DNA from: Tubiluchus corallicola
Lineage: Eukaryota; Priapulida; Priapulimorpha; Priapulimorphida; Tubiluchidae
Assembly: GCA_030141605.1 (NCBI GenBank)
Contig: JAQGDQ010000013.1
Span: 1,141,947 to 1,205,946 of the forward strand
Reading direction: 5' to 3'
Length of the DNA: 64,000 bases
Part shown: positions 37,307 to 49,074 of the stretch, piece after piece
Numbering within the stretch: position 1 is the first letter of the stretch
Layout: the number at the start of each line of letters is the position of its first letter
Notes under the pieces: generated by a model
Told to the model about the DNA's origin: nothing
Database searches by the model: none
Seen by the model: the letters and a program-made list of their open reading frames with translations, nothing else
Position numbers and translations under genes: made by a program

Positions 37307-38099
37307 CATCTTTTTATTCATCTTGTAACACACGCACAGTTATAATACAATTAATTTGGAAACAAAAATGTGAAGAAAGGGCAGCGAAAGACCAATTGGT
37401 AATCTAGTCAGCTGCCCTTTGGTTAGTGATGAACATTTTTATAGGCGCTATGCTACAGTGTATTAGTGTTAGTACTGCTTATAATAAAAATTTAATTGTT
37501 ACGAATGACGTTAAATTGATATGCTTATAAAGTGTTAGTACAATTCATACACAGTAATAATAAGTGCACAATAAAAAAAATCAAACTGAAAATAACAAAC
37601 TGAAAATAACTGAAATAAAACTGAACTGAAATAAAAATCTGACAACAGAAACATAATAACAATGGCAACTGAAATATACTCTATAACACAAGCATAATTT
37701 TTAGACATAAGCAAGCGAATGTATAATGAAGTCATAATATATCATAATAATGTAAAAAATTACAGAGCGATTTTTGATGATCTGAGGTAAAATATATAAG
37801 CAGATAATTAAAGCACAAAAAATTACCTATATGACTGCATGAGGAGATTGACAATTGGAGTCCAGACTTTGAAAATGATCTACAGAAGTTAGACAATAAA
37901 CAATTAAATATTGAAGTTAATTGAACCTGCTATAACAGTAATTGCTCTTGCACGCAGTTAGACAATTTATTATAGTGGGCAAAAGGAATAAAAGTTGTTG
38001 CAAAATACTGTACGCGTATATGTAGTTAATCTCAGTAATAAGTTTGCAAGAGATGACATTTAAATAGTAATCCATAGTCAAATATAATTATATATTTTT

Positions 38100-38305
38100 G
38101 AAAAGGTTCGTTTTGACGTGTTCAGTAATCAGTAATGTATGATAAACAAAAATCTTGTTAAGTTGCATAATATGAAAAATCGTTTTAAAAACCGCTGCAT
38201 AAACACGCTAGACTAACGCAATTATTGATCGTTAAACTCATTCTAAATACCTGGTTATGTTGAAAGTAATGAGTAGGTCAGCTTGTGTGGACATAATTAA
38301 ATGAA
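38100..38305 (+). repeat. Dispersed repeat pair, copy 1 (partner 44350-44565)
   Basis: Shares TTTTGACGTGTT, TATGATAAACAAA, ATCTTGTTAAGTTGCA and AAAAATCGTTTTAAAAACCG with the partner in the same order. The shared stretch is about 200 bp with small indels. It is probably part of a larger interspersed element, not coding. Confidence 0.85.
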
Positions 38306-38309
38306 GTCC

Positions 38310-40220
38310 TTTGCAGCTGCTGTATGTATAATTCCACAAGTTGACCCCTTGGGTTTTTGTAGGTTCAAAATCTTTATGTAGTGTTGTAAGAAGAGGAGAT
38401 TCCTCTGGCAACCCTTAAAAGAAAACCTGATGATTGTGTGAATATAAATAGAAAACTACAATAGCTTATTTTAGATCAAAGCGTAGATTAAATAATAATT
38501 ACCTGGGATACTCAAATTTCGTTAAACTTTTAAAGCTAGTGGCTCAGTGAATCTGCTAAGATTGGCAGCGGCGCTTTCTTGTCACGTGCGCTTGGCCGAC
38601 AAATAGAAAACGGTAACGTGATAACCATAATCATGAACTGCTGCGTTAATTTCATGACGTCATATGATGTAAAGCCCATTTTTCGTGACATTATGCGTTT
38701 AAGCAGTACTGCAACACCTATGCAAATGTGCTTGACGCGCAAGGGAAGACGCCTGCCATTGCACAAACTGTGGTTAGTTTCTGACGTAAGCAGTTTTTCA
38801 TAGAATAGCTGTGTTCGGTAGCCGTTAATTAACTTTCTAAGCTAATTATTCAAATATAAGAAACAATTGTTAACTTTTAAAGGCAAGAAAATGTATATTT
38901 TGGAAAGTAAATTAAAAAGAGATTGAGACTAAATAATCGTCCGGTCTTCCTTTAATGCATGCTCCAATACAGTCTTACTGTATTGGGATTTGCTTACTCG
39001 AAGAAATCTTTATTAAAATAATAACACATCACATAAATCATCATTGCAAATTTTGTCAGACTATTTGATTCCCAATAGCTTTCCATACAGGCTTCTTTAA
39101 AAAGCTGTAATTTTTTTGCTGTTGAACTTTTATTTTCCGAAATTGGAATTGTAAAAATACAGGTTCAATGGAACTGGATAGAAACCTTACTTACGCTGCA
39201 AGTAAAAGTTTTTTGTTTCTGAGATCTCAGTAAGCAGCAAAGCTAGAACTCTTCTATGTCTACGTCGGCTTTCGCATATGACAAGCTATCAAAATATTTA
39301 CATTTTTCCACAAATAAAGTGACAAATTGTATATGTCACTAATAAAACATAGGCCTATTACACACTTATATTGTGTATTTCAATTCTAAAACGAAAACAA
39401 TGTGTTGCACTGTAATAGAATCTTTTAAGTTTTTAACCCTGACTAGCGAGGTGATCAGAACGTGTAGTGTGGGTCTGTATAATGTTTGGCTTTTTTGTTA
39501 GCGTGTCGCTTATCACCGCCTAAGGGCGTGAACCCCGAGGGGTTAGTTATAACACGTGATTTCAAGATACATGGTAATTATACTTGTTTTTAAAACTTTT
39601 TGTTTGTTAGAATGTTACCAAATAAGATAGCTTTGGTGCATTCTTACACGTGCATTCTTTTCTAACACGACATATACTTAGAAGATTAACTTGTTTTGCA
39701 GCACAAAAACCCACCGTCTTCTTGAAAGTCTTTCAGAAAGAATAGAATCCATATACTTCTGCAATCTAAAGACAAAACGACATAATTTTATAGCAAATTA
39801 GGCCAGCCATTCTTGTTTAAGGCATAACCTTGAAGTTTTTAGCAGTGTCTATGTATAGATGAAAATGTAGGTCTATGTGACTCAGTGAAAAGACAGCGAA
39901 AATGTTAAAACAATGATAGAATTCTAAATTTTTGTTTCATTCAATGAATAAAAGAGATATTGTTAAGAGACTTCTCTAAGCCATCCATTATTCACCCGTA
40001 GCTTCCGAATCTTACTAATGGTTTTTAAATGGGACTTTACTGCGTACTTTTTATAGGAATTTCTGCACACTTAGTTAAAATGCCATCGAATATCGCTAAG
40101 TAAATCACTGTGTTAAAGACACTTGGGCCTACAAATGGCCAAGCACTCGAGCACAATTAATACTTATATTCTTAACGTGAGCGCATTTCACTTACCTGTT
40201 TCAAACAATTTTTCTCATTT
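38310..40220. other. Intergenic, no gene recognised
   Basis: Contains a TGACGTCA-type site near 38655 and an E-box-like CACGTG near 38583. Nothing else supported. Confidence 0.4.
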
Positions 40221-40225
40221 GGCAG

Positions 40226-40657
40226 ATGGTGTCCTTCACAGAGTCTGTCATCGTGATGCTTCTCTTTTTCGAGGCATTCACTCCAGAGTCAAACGCCTGT
40301 AGTGGTTTCAGCGCCGACTTTATTATTGATGGTCACGAGTTTACCATTGGGATCTGTAATGAAAAACACATAGACGACAATCCGGATGACGATCCAGATC
40401 CAAACTATTCGGCGATGTGCAAAGAGTGCGCTGAAAAGAATAAAGTCAAGCCGAAATCCGCGAAATTAAGAAAAGTAAGCAAGGAATTTAGGGCACAGAT
40501 ATATACAGACTGTTGCACAAAGAAACAAAAAACATACTTTGCGTGCATGAAATTCCATCAAAAGGCATCCCTCAAGGGACGCAAAGGAAATGAGTGCCAA
40601 TTGAGGTCCAGCATAGTGCTTTTGTTGACCGCAGCAATACTGTGCTGGTTGTTATAA
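40226..40657 (+). CDS. Cysteine-rich secreted, probably GPI-anchored protein (143 aa)
   Basis: The ATG is the first codon after an acceptor (CATTTGGCAG), so a 5' non-coding exon, or further N-terminal coding sequence, probably lies upstream. The N terminus (VIVMLLFFEAF) is a signal-peptide-like core. The mature part has eight cysteines (25, 44, 65, 68, 96, 97, 107, 124), an acidic Asp-rich segment at 49-59 (DDNPDDDPDP) and a Lys-rich second half. The C terminus ends in a short hydrophobic tail with no basic residues after it (SSIVLLLTAAILCWLL), as in GPI-anchored precursors. I do not recognise the family; eight cysteines suggest four disulfides. A CC pair followed by CMKF and a late Cys resembles small Ly6-like or other cysteine-rich folds only superficially. 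Likely extracellular surface protein. Confidence 0.6.
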   Translation: MVSFTESVIVMLLFFEAFTPESNACSGFSADFIIDGHEFTIGICNEKHIDDNPDDDPDPNYSAMCKECAEKNKVKPKSAKLRKVSKEFRAQIYTDCCTKKQKTYFACMKFHQKASLKGRKGNECQLRSSIVLLLTAAILCWLL

Positions 40658-40981
40658 TGTTGTTCAAAAAAAAATTTCAAACCAAAACTGGTTTTGTTTG
40701 AGAACTACTAGCATTAACTGCTTTTTCAATTAAAGGCAAAACACTTTTTCCACTGTTTGATATTAAGTTACGCTTTCTAACACATTTTTCGTTATTTAAA
40801 TATACTTTTAATTTTCAGTAAAGTATTTATGTTATGTCTGACTAAACTCGTCACATTCTTAAGTTTTATAACATTTTTATTATACATTTAACATCGACTG
40901 AAAAAACTGCGATTATATTTTATATTTAATTATATAACAATTAGTTATTAGTTCTTCTAAAACATGTCATTTTGTTTTTCT

Positions 40982-40987
40982 AATAAA
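40982..40987 (+). terminator. Polyadenylation signal AATAAA after the cysteine-rich gene
   Basis: First AATAAA downstream of the 40657 stop, immediately before the LINE 3' end at about 40988. An ATTAAA near 40730 is a closer alternative. Confidence 0.35.
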
Positions 40988-41775
40988 GTGATGTGATGTT
41001 CGTCCTTCGAATCGAAGATGACCATAGTGACAGGGATAAAAGGTCAGTTTGGGGGGTTGTCATTCCTTTGATGAGCTCGAAGGTGACTGACTAGGCCAAT
41101 TCTGGCCTGGAAACTTCTTTGGTATTTGGCACAGGTGATCCTGGGTGTTTGGACCTGTTGTTGGGCAGTGTCACATGCCTTGCGTCTCCTGCGCTTCTCC
41201 TCTGCCTCCTCAATTCTTTTTGCCTCTGCTGTCTTAGCCCCTGTAGTGATGGCATTCCGCCATGTTGAGCGATCTTGTGCAAGGGTTTCCACTGAGCGGA
41301 TATCCATGCTGAGCTCCTTGAGTGAGGCCTTCAGGCTGTCTTTGAAGAGTTTCTTTGGTCGTCCAACCTTTCTCTTTCCAGACTCAAGTTCTCCATAGAG
41401 CATCTTCTTTGGTATGCGGTTTTCTGGCATGCGAATCACATGTCCTGCCCACCGAACTTGTGTTTTGAGGAGGAGTGTATGGATGCTGGGGAGATCAGCT
41501 CTTTTAAGTACCTCTGTATCTGGCACCTGGTCCTGCCACTTGATGTGCAGGATTTTCCTCAGACAGCCCATGTGAAAGTGGTTAAGCTGTTTTACGTGTT
41601 TCCTATGTAATGTCCAGGATTCACTGGCATAGAGGAGAGTGGTGATGACGACAGCTCTATACACCTTCAATGCTGTAGCTTGCTGTATTGAAGAAACTAT
41701 GTGATATTGTTTCATTAGCTGGTCTTTAGATAATGTCACACCGGGACTCTGAGCTTGATTCTGCATCAGCATCAG
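40988..41775 (-). mobile_element. Non-LTR retrotransposon 3' fragment (RT C terminus, zinc finger, 3' end)
   Basis: A 242-codon frame (41044-41772, minus) carries the conserved region after the RT palm in many invertebrate LINEs: LLYASESWTLHRKHVKQL, the QVRWAGHVIRMPENRIPKK stretch, GRPKKLFKDSLKASLKEL, DRSTWRNAI, an Arg/Lys-rich tract and a terminal C2H2-like finger (CAKYQRSFQARIGLVSHLRA then H). The downstream 3' end reads CATCTTCGATTCGAAGGACG then ACATCACATCA, a tail type seen in such LINEs. It is truncated at 5'. The frame is intact over this length, so the insertion is not very old. It abuts the pseudogene at about 41780. Confidence 0.88.
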
Positions 41776-41779
41776 TCAG

Positions 41780-43365
41780 TCCTATTATAAATGAAAAGTT
41801 CTCCAAGATTTTGTGCAGAGCACTCACCACACGACGTACACCATTTAAATCTTTTTTCTCTCCTTAATTTATTTCCAGGATGCTGTTTGTTAGAATGCTA
41901 AGATTTCCAGCAAGCTGAATAACTGCTTTAGCAAAGGCTTGAAAATTATTAAACCTGTTTCCATCGGCACAAAAGTCGTCTCCCTCAAATCTGCAGTATG
42001 CTCCTGATGACAGTGACATAACTCTGCAAGGAGTTGGTGAGATGCTGATAATATTGTATCGAGTTCATTGGCAGATTCCAGGTATGCCTGCATATTAACA
42101 CTGGTCCTGCTGCACTGAAGTTGGCTGTGACTCTTGTTTACTGACTTCAAGCTGCTAGCTAATGTTTTGTCAACAAAAGCATGGCACCTTGCAGAAATGC
42201 CTGATGCACTGATAGAAACATCTCAATGTCTGTTGGGTCTAAATTTCTTGGATTAATTTCCATCGCACAGGCCACTTCTCCCACAAGACAGCACACTTTT
42301 AAAATTGCATTTTCTGTTGCTTGCAACTCCTCAACTGTACTACATTGCTCATTTTCTACAGCCACTAATAAAGGAATGGTATTATGGCCAAATTTGTTCA
42401 CATTAGCTACTAGACAAAAATGCAGTTCATGGTAGGAATTTTCTGTCTCGGACCTCCAATCATCAATTACATGCTGTAGGGATTGGTAACATGCAGATAA
42501 CTGTATAACATTTTTAATTAACACTTCCATACCCACATTTTTTGAGGAATCATGACAATTAAAATATGTGTGTAGTAAAGATATAGAAGCATAACATCTT
42601 TGACATACTGCTAAAGTTTTATCAGCCAGCGTATCTTCCAGCTGATTGTCTTTTGATAACCGATTCACTGCATCTGAAACTAAGTGTGAACAAGCTGTTG
42701 TAACAGCAGCTAAGCAGTTACTGTTAGCATCGCCAATCAAACTGTTACTCATTCCAGACTTTGACAGAACAATTGAATCATGCAGTTTCAATGAACTTCG
42801 TCTGCTGCTTGACTGCCAGCTACTAGTGGATAAAGACAAAGGAGATTGCAATGTGCTAGAATTTAATCAGCTGTTATGCATGCCAGCTAGAGTGAAAGGG
42901 CTTTCCATGGGAGTAGCATGACCATCCTTATTCCATGAATCTTTTAAATTATAGAATACTTCGCCTCCTGTCTTCTGATCACCACTCTCAAATAAATCCT
43001 GCATTTGTAGTACATGTTGATTGAATTCTGGGAATGACCAAAAAGTGTGAAATCCTAGTTTCTTATTAGAAACTTTAGCCAAAGTCTCTGATGGTTTATC
43101 CTCACAAGTAAATTCCATTTGTTTGTCTAAAGCACTACTTACAACATTTGCTTGCTTTAGTTTAACTCCTAAACTATACATCAGTGGTGGTGTTAAGTTA
43201 CTTCTTCGTTGACAGACTCGCTTCTGGCAAACTTTTCACTTCTGTCTCTAGTTCTTCAACAATATTCCATATTGCATGTTCAGCCTTGCCAGCACTCTCA
43301 TCAATCAACTCCCATTCTAACTTTACCAGAAAATTGAAAAACACGCTCAAGTTTAGAACTTCACG
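41780..43365 (-). pseudogene. Intronless, frameshifted copy of an unidentified helical protein
   Basis: Three long open segments on the minus strand (42867-43181, 42159-42851, 41890-42150) plus shorter ones continue one coding sequence across frameshifts and stops. The start near 43365-43200 reads LVKLEWELIDES and ends in a stop; the 42159-42851 part contains CQRCYASISLLHTYFNCHDS; the 41890 part shifts frame again near AVIQLAGNLSILTNSI; and a last stretch near 41800 reads VVSALHKILENFSFI. No introns, about 1.6 kb, and no poly(A) at the 3' end because the LINE fragment joins there. I do not recognise the parent. A processed retrocopy or a decayed mobile-element gene are both possible. Confidence 0.6.
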
Positions 43366-43379
43366 CTAACGTTCAGTTC

Positions 43380-44340
43380 AGCGAAAACAGGTAATCTAAC
43401 ATAATTAATAAAGTAAGTCTAACATAATAATAATTTTCTTGATTTTTTCGAAGCACGTGTATTTAATTACTGACAAAGTTATGGAAAAGATTACCTGAAT
43501 TTCTGAAAGAATGAGACACATGATGATAATAATGATCATTCTTTTATTTTACTGAGTAGGTGTAAGTCGAACTTTCTTTTGAAATGCGGGCCAGTGATTT
43601 CCCATGGCAACATGTTAGGAACGAGACTTGCACTTGTTATTCACTTATGTGCTTTTTTGTTTCTTTAAAAATTCGCACATGCAAAAGACTAGAGCGAAGA
43701 AACCCGCAGAGCATAGATAGAGAGATGTACGTTTATATGTGTCTTCCTCGGGTCAAAGGTCACATGGTGAACAGGGCTTCTTTTTTTCTTTACCTAGATC
43801 TCTTCACAGAGTAATTTTGAGGGTAGGCGGATACCCGAGAAGGCCGGTATGGGTGCCAAAATGGTCGTCTTTTCGCCTGTCCTTTCTTTGCAAAACTTAA
43901 ACGAACACCACATACAAAAAAACTTCGTGAAACACTTTCTGGAGTATCAGAGGGAGTGTTTAGTCCTTTTTTTAAATTAGTTTCACCAGGACAAACAACT
44001 GTGAATTACTTCCAGGCTCCATTTTGAAAAATCATCGTTTGTCAAACTGTGTAACGCTATCTATAACCTTTGCTTATTAATGTATGCAGCCCTGTAAGGT
44101 GAATCGGTATGTACATATTTGTCAGTCTATTACCACGGCAAAAAATAACCGTGGAAAAGGTAGATAAACACTATGTGGAACATTTTCCTCATGCACAATT
44201 ACGACATTGCCAATCTGCACATTTGGCGTCATCTCGTTCTATTTCTTCTGATGTTGTAAATCCGAAATACAGTATACTGGTGTCGCAATGAAAACAATGC
44301 AACGTTTTCAAGACAACCGTCACATCGAGTGTCGAAGACA
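43380..44340. other. Intergenic, no gene recognised
   Basis: A weak ATGATGATAATAATG/TTTTATT signature at 43520-43550 resembles the tract before the dispersed repeat at 38100. Open frames here lack motifs. Confidence 0.35.
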
Positions 44341-44349
44341 ATAATCTTT

Positions 44350-44565
44350 TCGTAAAGGTCAATTTTGACGTGTTTAGTAAAATATGATAAACAAAATCTT
44401 GTTAAGTTGCAAAACGTGAAAAATCGTTTTAAAAACCGCTGCATACACACGCAAGAAGCTAGACTAATGCAATTATGCAATTATTGATTGTTAAGCTCAT
44501 TCTAAACACCTCGTAATGTTGAAAGTATTGAGTGCTTATGCGCACATAAATAAATTAAATTAAAC
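44350..44565 (+). repeat. Dispersed repeat pair, copy 2 (partner 38100-38305)
   Basis: Same motif order as copy 1: TTTTGACGTGTT, TATGATAAACAAA, ATCTTGTTAAGTTGCA, AAAAATCGTTTTAAAAACCG, then ATTGTTAAGCTCATTCTAAA. It has a short extra AAGAAG insertion. Confidence 0.85.
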
Positions 44566-44569
44566 TTCT

Positions 44570-46060
44570 CTGAATAACCATTGTAGTCTGAAGGGAAGTG
44601 AACACCTGAACGCAAAATGGGTTTGTTTTTATCTATGCTACAGAGTGGAGTTGCTTTTTCTCGCTCCTGCAAAGTGATGTTTTACCTATGTCTGCAAAGT
44701 GGAGTTGTATTCATTGATGTTATTCAAAGAGGGATTGTTTTTACTTAAGGCTACGCAATTGTTTTTAAGATTTAAGGTTTATTGGCATTCAAAAACATAA
44801 CGTGCATGCGTAGCCAAACAAAAATACAAATTAATGCATTAAAATAACAACTACAACATGTTAGAAAAGTTAAAATCTGTTCTGGTGACATAATAATTTA
44901 AGCCTGATTATAAGCAATTATTATTGTTGATAGATAATAGATAATAGCGAATACTCTAAAAGTACTAGATGATTATAAATATACTATTTTGTGTAAAAAG
45001 ATACGTATTATGCGTACTTTAATTTATATTTTTATTGTCTTCAAATACAAATTTAGAAACAAAAGCTACAATTTTGGTATCGTTAGTTCCTAAAAGCAAT
45101 GTCAATTTGTAGGTGGTTATGTTTTCTGCATCGTAGCAACAAATGTGCTTCATCTAGATTTCAATGTTGACAAATTCGTTGTTGAAGTCGTATCTTAACG
45201 TGATTTGCCGTATGTACCTGTTTATATACTTCGTGTGTGCGTGAACTGATGCGTATTTAAGTGAATACAAAATTGTGCTGTGGTAGCACTGAATTCAGCA
45301 ACAAATAATTCTCGAGTGTATACGCATTTTTATACTTGCAGTATGTTCTTAGTTTAGTACCTTCGCCGTTATTGTTAGTATTTTTCTTTTCCATTTATAA
45401 GCATAGTCGTTTTGAAGCTTGCTTTAATCGCTAATCCCAGACTTCGCTTATTTGCAGTTGCCCGATTGTTCCAAATATGCGCAAAACGCGTACTGTTTAC
45501 GAAAGTGTTCAGCTGTATATTCCTAAATTAGATTAGCTAAGAGAGTCTGCGTAGGCGGCCTGTACAAGGGTTGTTATACCTGAATTAGTAACACCGGTAA
45601 CCAGTGTCCTATTATTCTAATAGAAGATCAGTACCATATGCCTGAGCTTACTTCTTGTTGCATTTTTTATTAATTTTTAATTTACATGTAAAATAGATCG
45701 TCAGAATTTTAAATTTAGGGCTTTATTTGTAAAATCATCGTCGGGGTTAGATAAGTTTTTAGTAGCCAAAAGTTAGCGCAGAATGGACCCCTTATTTCGT
45801 AATCATAGAAGCAATCACTTTAATTAAGTTATTGAATAGTTCAATGCAGCAATCGGTGAGAAATCGAATTAACTAACTCGGAGTTCAATATGTTTAAATA
45901 TTTAGTGTCCTTGTCTTTTAATTCTATTGTAGATTGCCTAAATGATCCAAATTTATTCCAAGATTTATATTATTTTACAACAGTTATAAGTTTTGCCTGA
46001 AATATGTAATTTGTTTAGTGAGCATTCTGTTTGGCTTATTGAAAACAATTAATTTAGTTT
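44570..46060. other. AT-rich, probably decayed retroelement sequence
   Basis: Lies between the dispersed repeat and an RT fragment in the minus orientation. A stretch near 44775 (TTTATTGGCATTCAAAAACA) could be the reversed 3' end. No open frame with recognisable RT motifs in this part. Confidence 0.3.
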
Positions 46061-46062
46061 CA

Positions 46063-46251
46063 TCAACGCACTAACTTTTTTAAAAGTTCTATTTGTTGAA
46101 GTATGTAGAAATATACAAGTATGTATGTAAGTTGAATGTGTAAGAAATTTTGCAAACCTACTTGTGATCTGCGTAGGAGGACAATGTCGGCTGCATACAA
46201 TAGGCGTACACCACTGTTAAAATATAAGAGTGGTAGAAGTTTATCAAGCAA
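46063..46251 (-). mobile_element. Non-LTR reverse-transcriptase relic (palm motif altered)
   Basis: The minus-strand frame has GVRLLYAADIVLLRRSQVGL followed by QNFLH, matching the catalytic palm of LINE RT, normally YADD plus IVLLS. The second position here is Ala-Asp where Asp-Asp is expected, so it is dead. Sequence on either side shows no further intact RT motif. Confidence 0.6.
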
Positions 46252-46259
46252 GCTTATCG

Positions 46260-48530
46260 TAACCTCATATTTCGTATCTAATTATCTATGCAGCTCGTTC
46301 TTGAAATTGTTCTCTGTAGAAGCTTTAGCAACTTCAAATGCGAGTAAAAGCCACTCTCTAACATGGACGAGGGCAGAAACTAAGCCAGCTATGGATAACG
46401 ATGGCGCAACGAAATTTGCAAATTTCTCAGAAACTGAAATTTTTTTCATGACTTTCCCGGTCTTTGCAAATTTCTCGTAAACTTAGTTCGTAAACACACC
46501 TCGTAAAGTACTGTGTAATGACTATCCATAGCGGCTCGGTTTTTTCTGAGCCTAAACCGTTGCTGTTTCATATGGCCTCAAACGTGCCAGCGTCATCAAA
46601 ACAAAAATATAGGCATATACCAAAAATCGACATTGTTTCCTTTAAACGAAGCTGTAAGACGTACAGGGGTGTGCTATACATCATTCGATTGGCCATAAAA
46701 CGTAGTATCAGATACACTGCACCAAAATTGCGAGTGTTTCGTTTAGCCAGAAAATAGTGATAAGTAGATAGCGCAGTAAGTAATTAAATAGTAATACACT
46801 TCGCCACCGCATCTTTCCCTATTTTGTCATTTTGCCACTGATAATAGAAATACTACAAACTGAAAGTCATGCGAGTATCCTCAAACTACTCTCTCGAAAC
46901 AGGCAAACCCAAAATAAACTTTAGCAAATTGCTTTTTTAAGGCTAGCCCTAAAACAACGTACCAAATGATACACAAGTGCGTGATAACCGTTAAACAGTA
47001 ACAACTTTGTAATGTGTTCTAATGTGCACTATAGTTAGAACGGTGTTAGCCAAAATGGGGACTTTGAGATGCTATTGACTTCTCAACCTAGGGGCACAAG
47101 GGCAGTTCTATTATCAGTATTAGCCACGTGATTTAAAATGGTTTTCTTCGGCTTTCCAAAGTGAAAATGTTTATTTTTGTCACAAGTTTTAAGTAGGGTA
47201 ACAACATGGACGCACTAAAATGGTACGAAACCGTTTCCAGGTGACAGCTGCATAGCACATTGTTGGACAGAGAATTGATAGAACTACCGCCATGTGGCTC
47301 CATGCTGCCAGGTGGCGCTTTTGTCCTGAGTTTAATTCTGGTAAAGTCCAGAAAAATTGCGATCTAGAGGTCCTAATAACCTCTCGACCTATTAAGAAAA
47401 GGACGTCTCTATCTCGAATGTCAGCCATGTGCATCCGACTGGCTTTCTTCAAAAGACATGGCTTCACAATATTCTAGGTTAGCAGCGACTCATTCTTTCT
47501 TTGTAGATCCAGACTTCTTGTTTGGGAAAGAGAAATGACTTCTTGACTAGGGAATTGCCAATCCAAAGCATGTAGAGGTCATTACGGGCCTTGATTTCTG
47601 ACAGAGGTGCGCCTCGGCCTAGCATGAGTGCTGTTACTTCGTTAGTTTTGTCTATTTTGTTTTCCCTTTTTTTCGTTTTAAGTGCTAATAATAAAATGTT
47701 GTTTTAGTGTTCTATATTGTGTGTGCTAGATGGCACGCTGCGAGATGTGCATGCAATTATTTCATAAACAATTCATTGTTAATTAAGATAACATTTGTAG
47801 TTAAAAGAATTTCATTAGTTAAATAATTAGTTACATTATCCAAAGAAAAACTATACAAGATGAATCGTCACAATATTGTAATGATTAAAACACGTTTATA
47901 TCTACTTGTGATTAACTTCAAAAATCATATGGCTGGGCCACAAACTACTGCACCCTGTATTTATAATAAACAAGTAACAATATGTTAACTATGTATTAAC
48001 AGATTACCTGACACAGACATTATGCACAGTCAAAATCAGAAGGAGAAATATTACTCAAGGCTCTGGAAGGCTTTTCGAAAAATACTCAATCCTAAAGGAC
48101 CGTTTCGCTTGATGTGGCGCTGCGTTTTCATGTTTTTCTCTCAGATGCTGATTGACGCTTTTATCATCTTCCTTTATCTTATCAAAACTCGTTTATTATT
48201 AACCTAAAATATTAATTTAAATAATATATGACGATAATTTATAACAAATTTCATAAGTTTAGTAATATAAAATTAATTAAGAAAAGATGTTTAAAATTAG
48301 TTTTTGTAATTTTAACGAAATTAATGCATGTAATAAATTTATTCATTATCATAATAATTATTACGTATAAATTTCCCGAGTTAACAATATCATTAGCAGC
48401 TATCCAGAAATAGGAAACGCTGGCGCCAACTTTGTTAAATAAGGAATCTGAAAAGTGTTCTCATTGAGATGTATGTAAGCGTTATGCACTTAGAGCTCAG
48501 AACCGCACCGTTACAGCTGAGCTCCAGTCG
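46260..48530. other. Intergenic, mostly unassigned
   Basis: Between 47190 and 47640 the minus strand has two overlapping open stretches with protein-like composition (one reads LGRGAPLSEIKARNDLYMLW, a downstream one TLPELNSGQKRHLAAWSHMA) interrupted by stops. This may be a degraded coding fragment of unknown origin. The remainder is AT-rich without features. Confidence 0.3.
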
Positions 48531-48538
48531 GTTTATTT

Positions 48539-48930
48539 CAGGGGTGTGCAAACTGCGGCCCGCGAGGAGGTTTGTCAACCTAATGAAAGTGCGGCCCACG
48601 CGATCCAGCTGAAGTCTGCGCCAATATCGCAAAGATAGTGCGGGTAGTTTTTTCCTCTAGATCGGATGGCATTAACCCTTGCAAGACCGTTGTCACTTAA
48701 CGTCACGTCGGACATGACGAAATATATTTGTTTTTAATATAATTTTAATAACTTCTATAATAGTTTCTTGAGTGTAGTAGTGCAGTAGTGATGATGTGCG
48801 CAAATCGGATGCAAAAAAATCGTTATTAGGTCCTACTGTACTTGGCTCCTTGACCAAACTGCATGTGGCCTGCAGGAATTGCGGGAAAGTTTAATGTGGC
48901 CCCGCTAGTCAGATAATTTGCACACCCCTG
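48539..48930. mobile_element. hAT-superfamily MITE (392 bp) with perfect 8-bp TSD
   Basis: The ends are perfect 14-bp inverted repeats (CAGGGGTGTGCAAA) typical of Charlie-like hAT elements, including a GCGGCCCGCG-type subterminal stretch near the left end. The flanks are the identical 8-bp GTTTATTT at 48531-48538 and 48931-48938, the diagnostic hAT target duplication. No transposase inside, so it was mobilised in trans. Confidence 0.95.
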
Positions 48931-49043
48931 GTTTATTTCTACAGTCGACCTAGCTGATAATTATAATAAACCAACTTTAGTTGCGCCAGTCCTTAATCAT
49001 AGGAGTCGACTTTTGGCTGCAAAGATTTTCGCTCTTGCGATAA

Positions 49044-49052
49044 TCACGTGAC
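49044..49052. promoter_or_regulatory. E-box (TCACGTGAC) upstream of a candidate gene
   Basis: TCACGTGAC lies 22 bases before the ATG at 49075. CACGTG is the core site for USF/MYC-type bHLH factors and is common near animal transcription starts. The placement suggests a promoter but does not prove it. Confidence 0.4.
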
Positions 49053-49074
49053 ACTGCAAATTGCTGGTTGAAAT

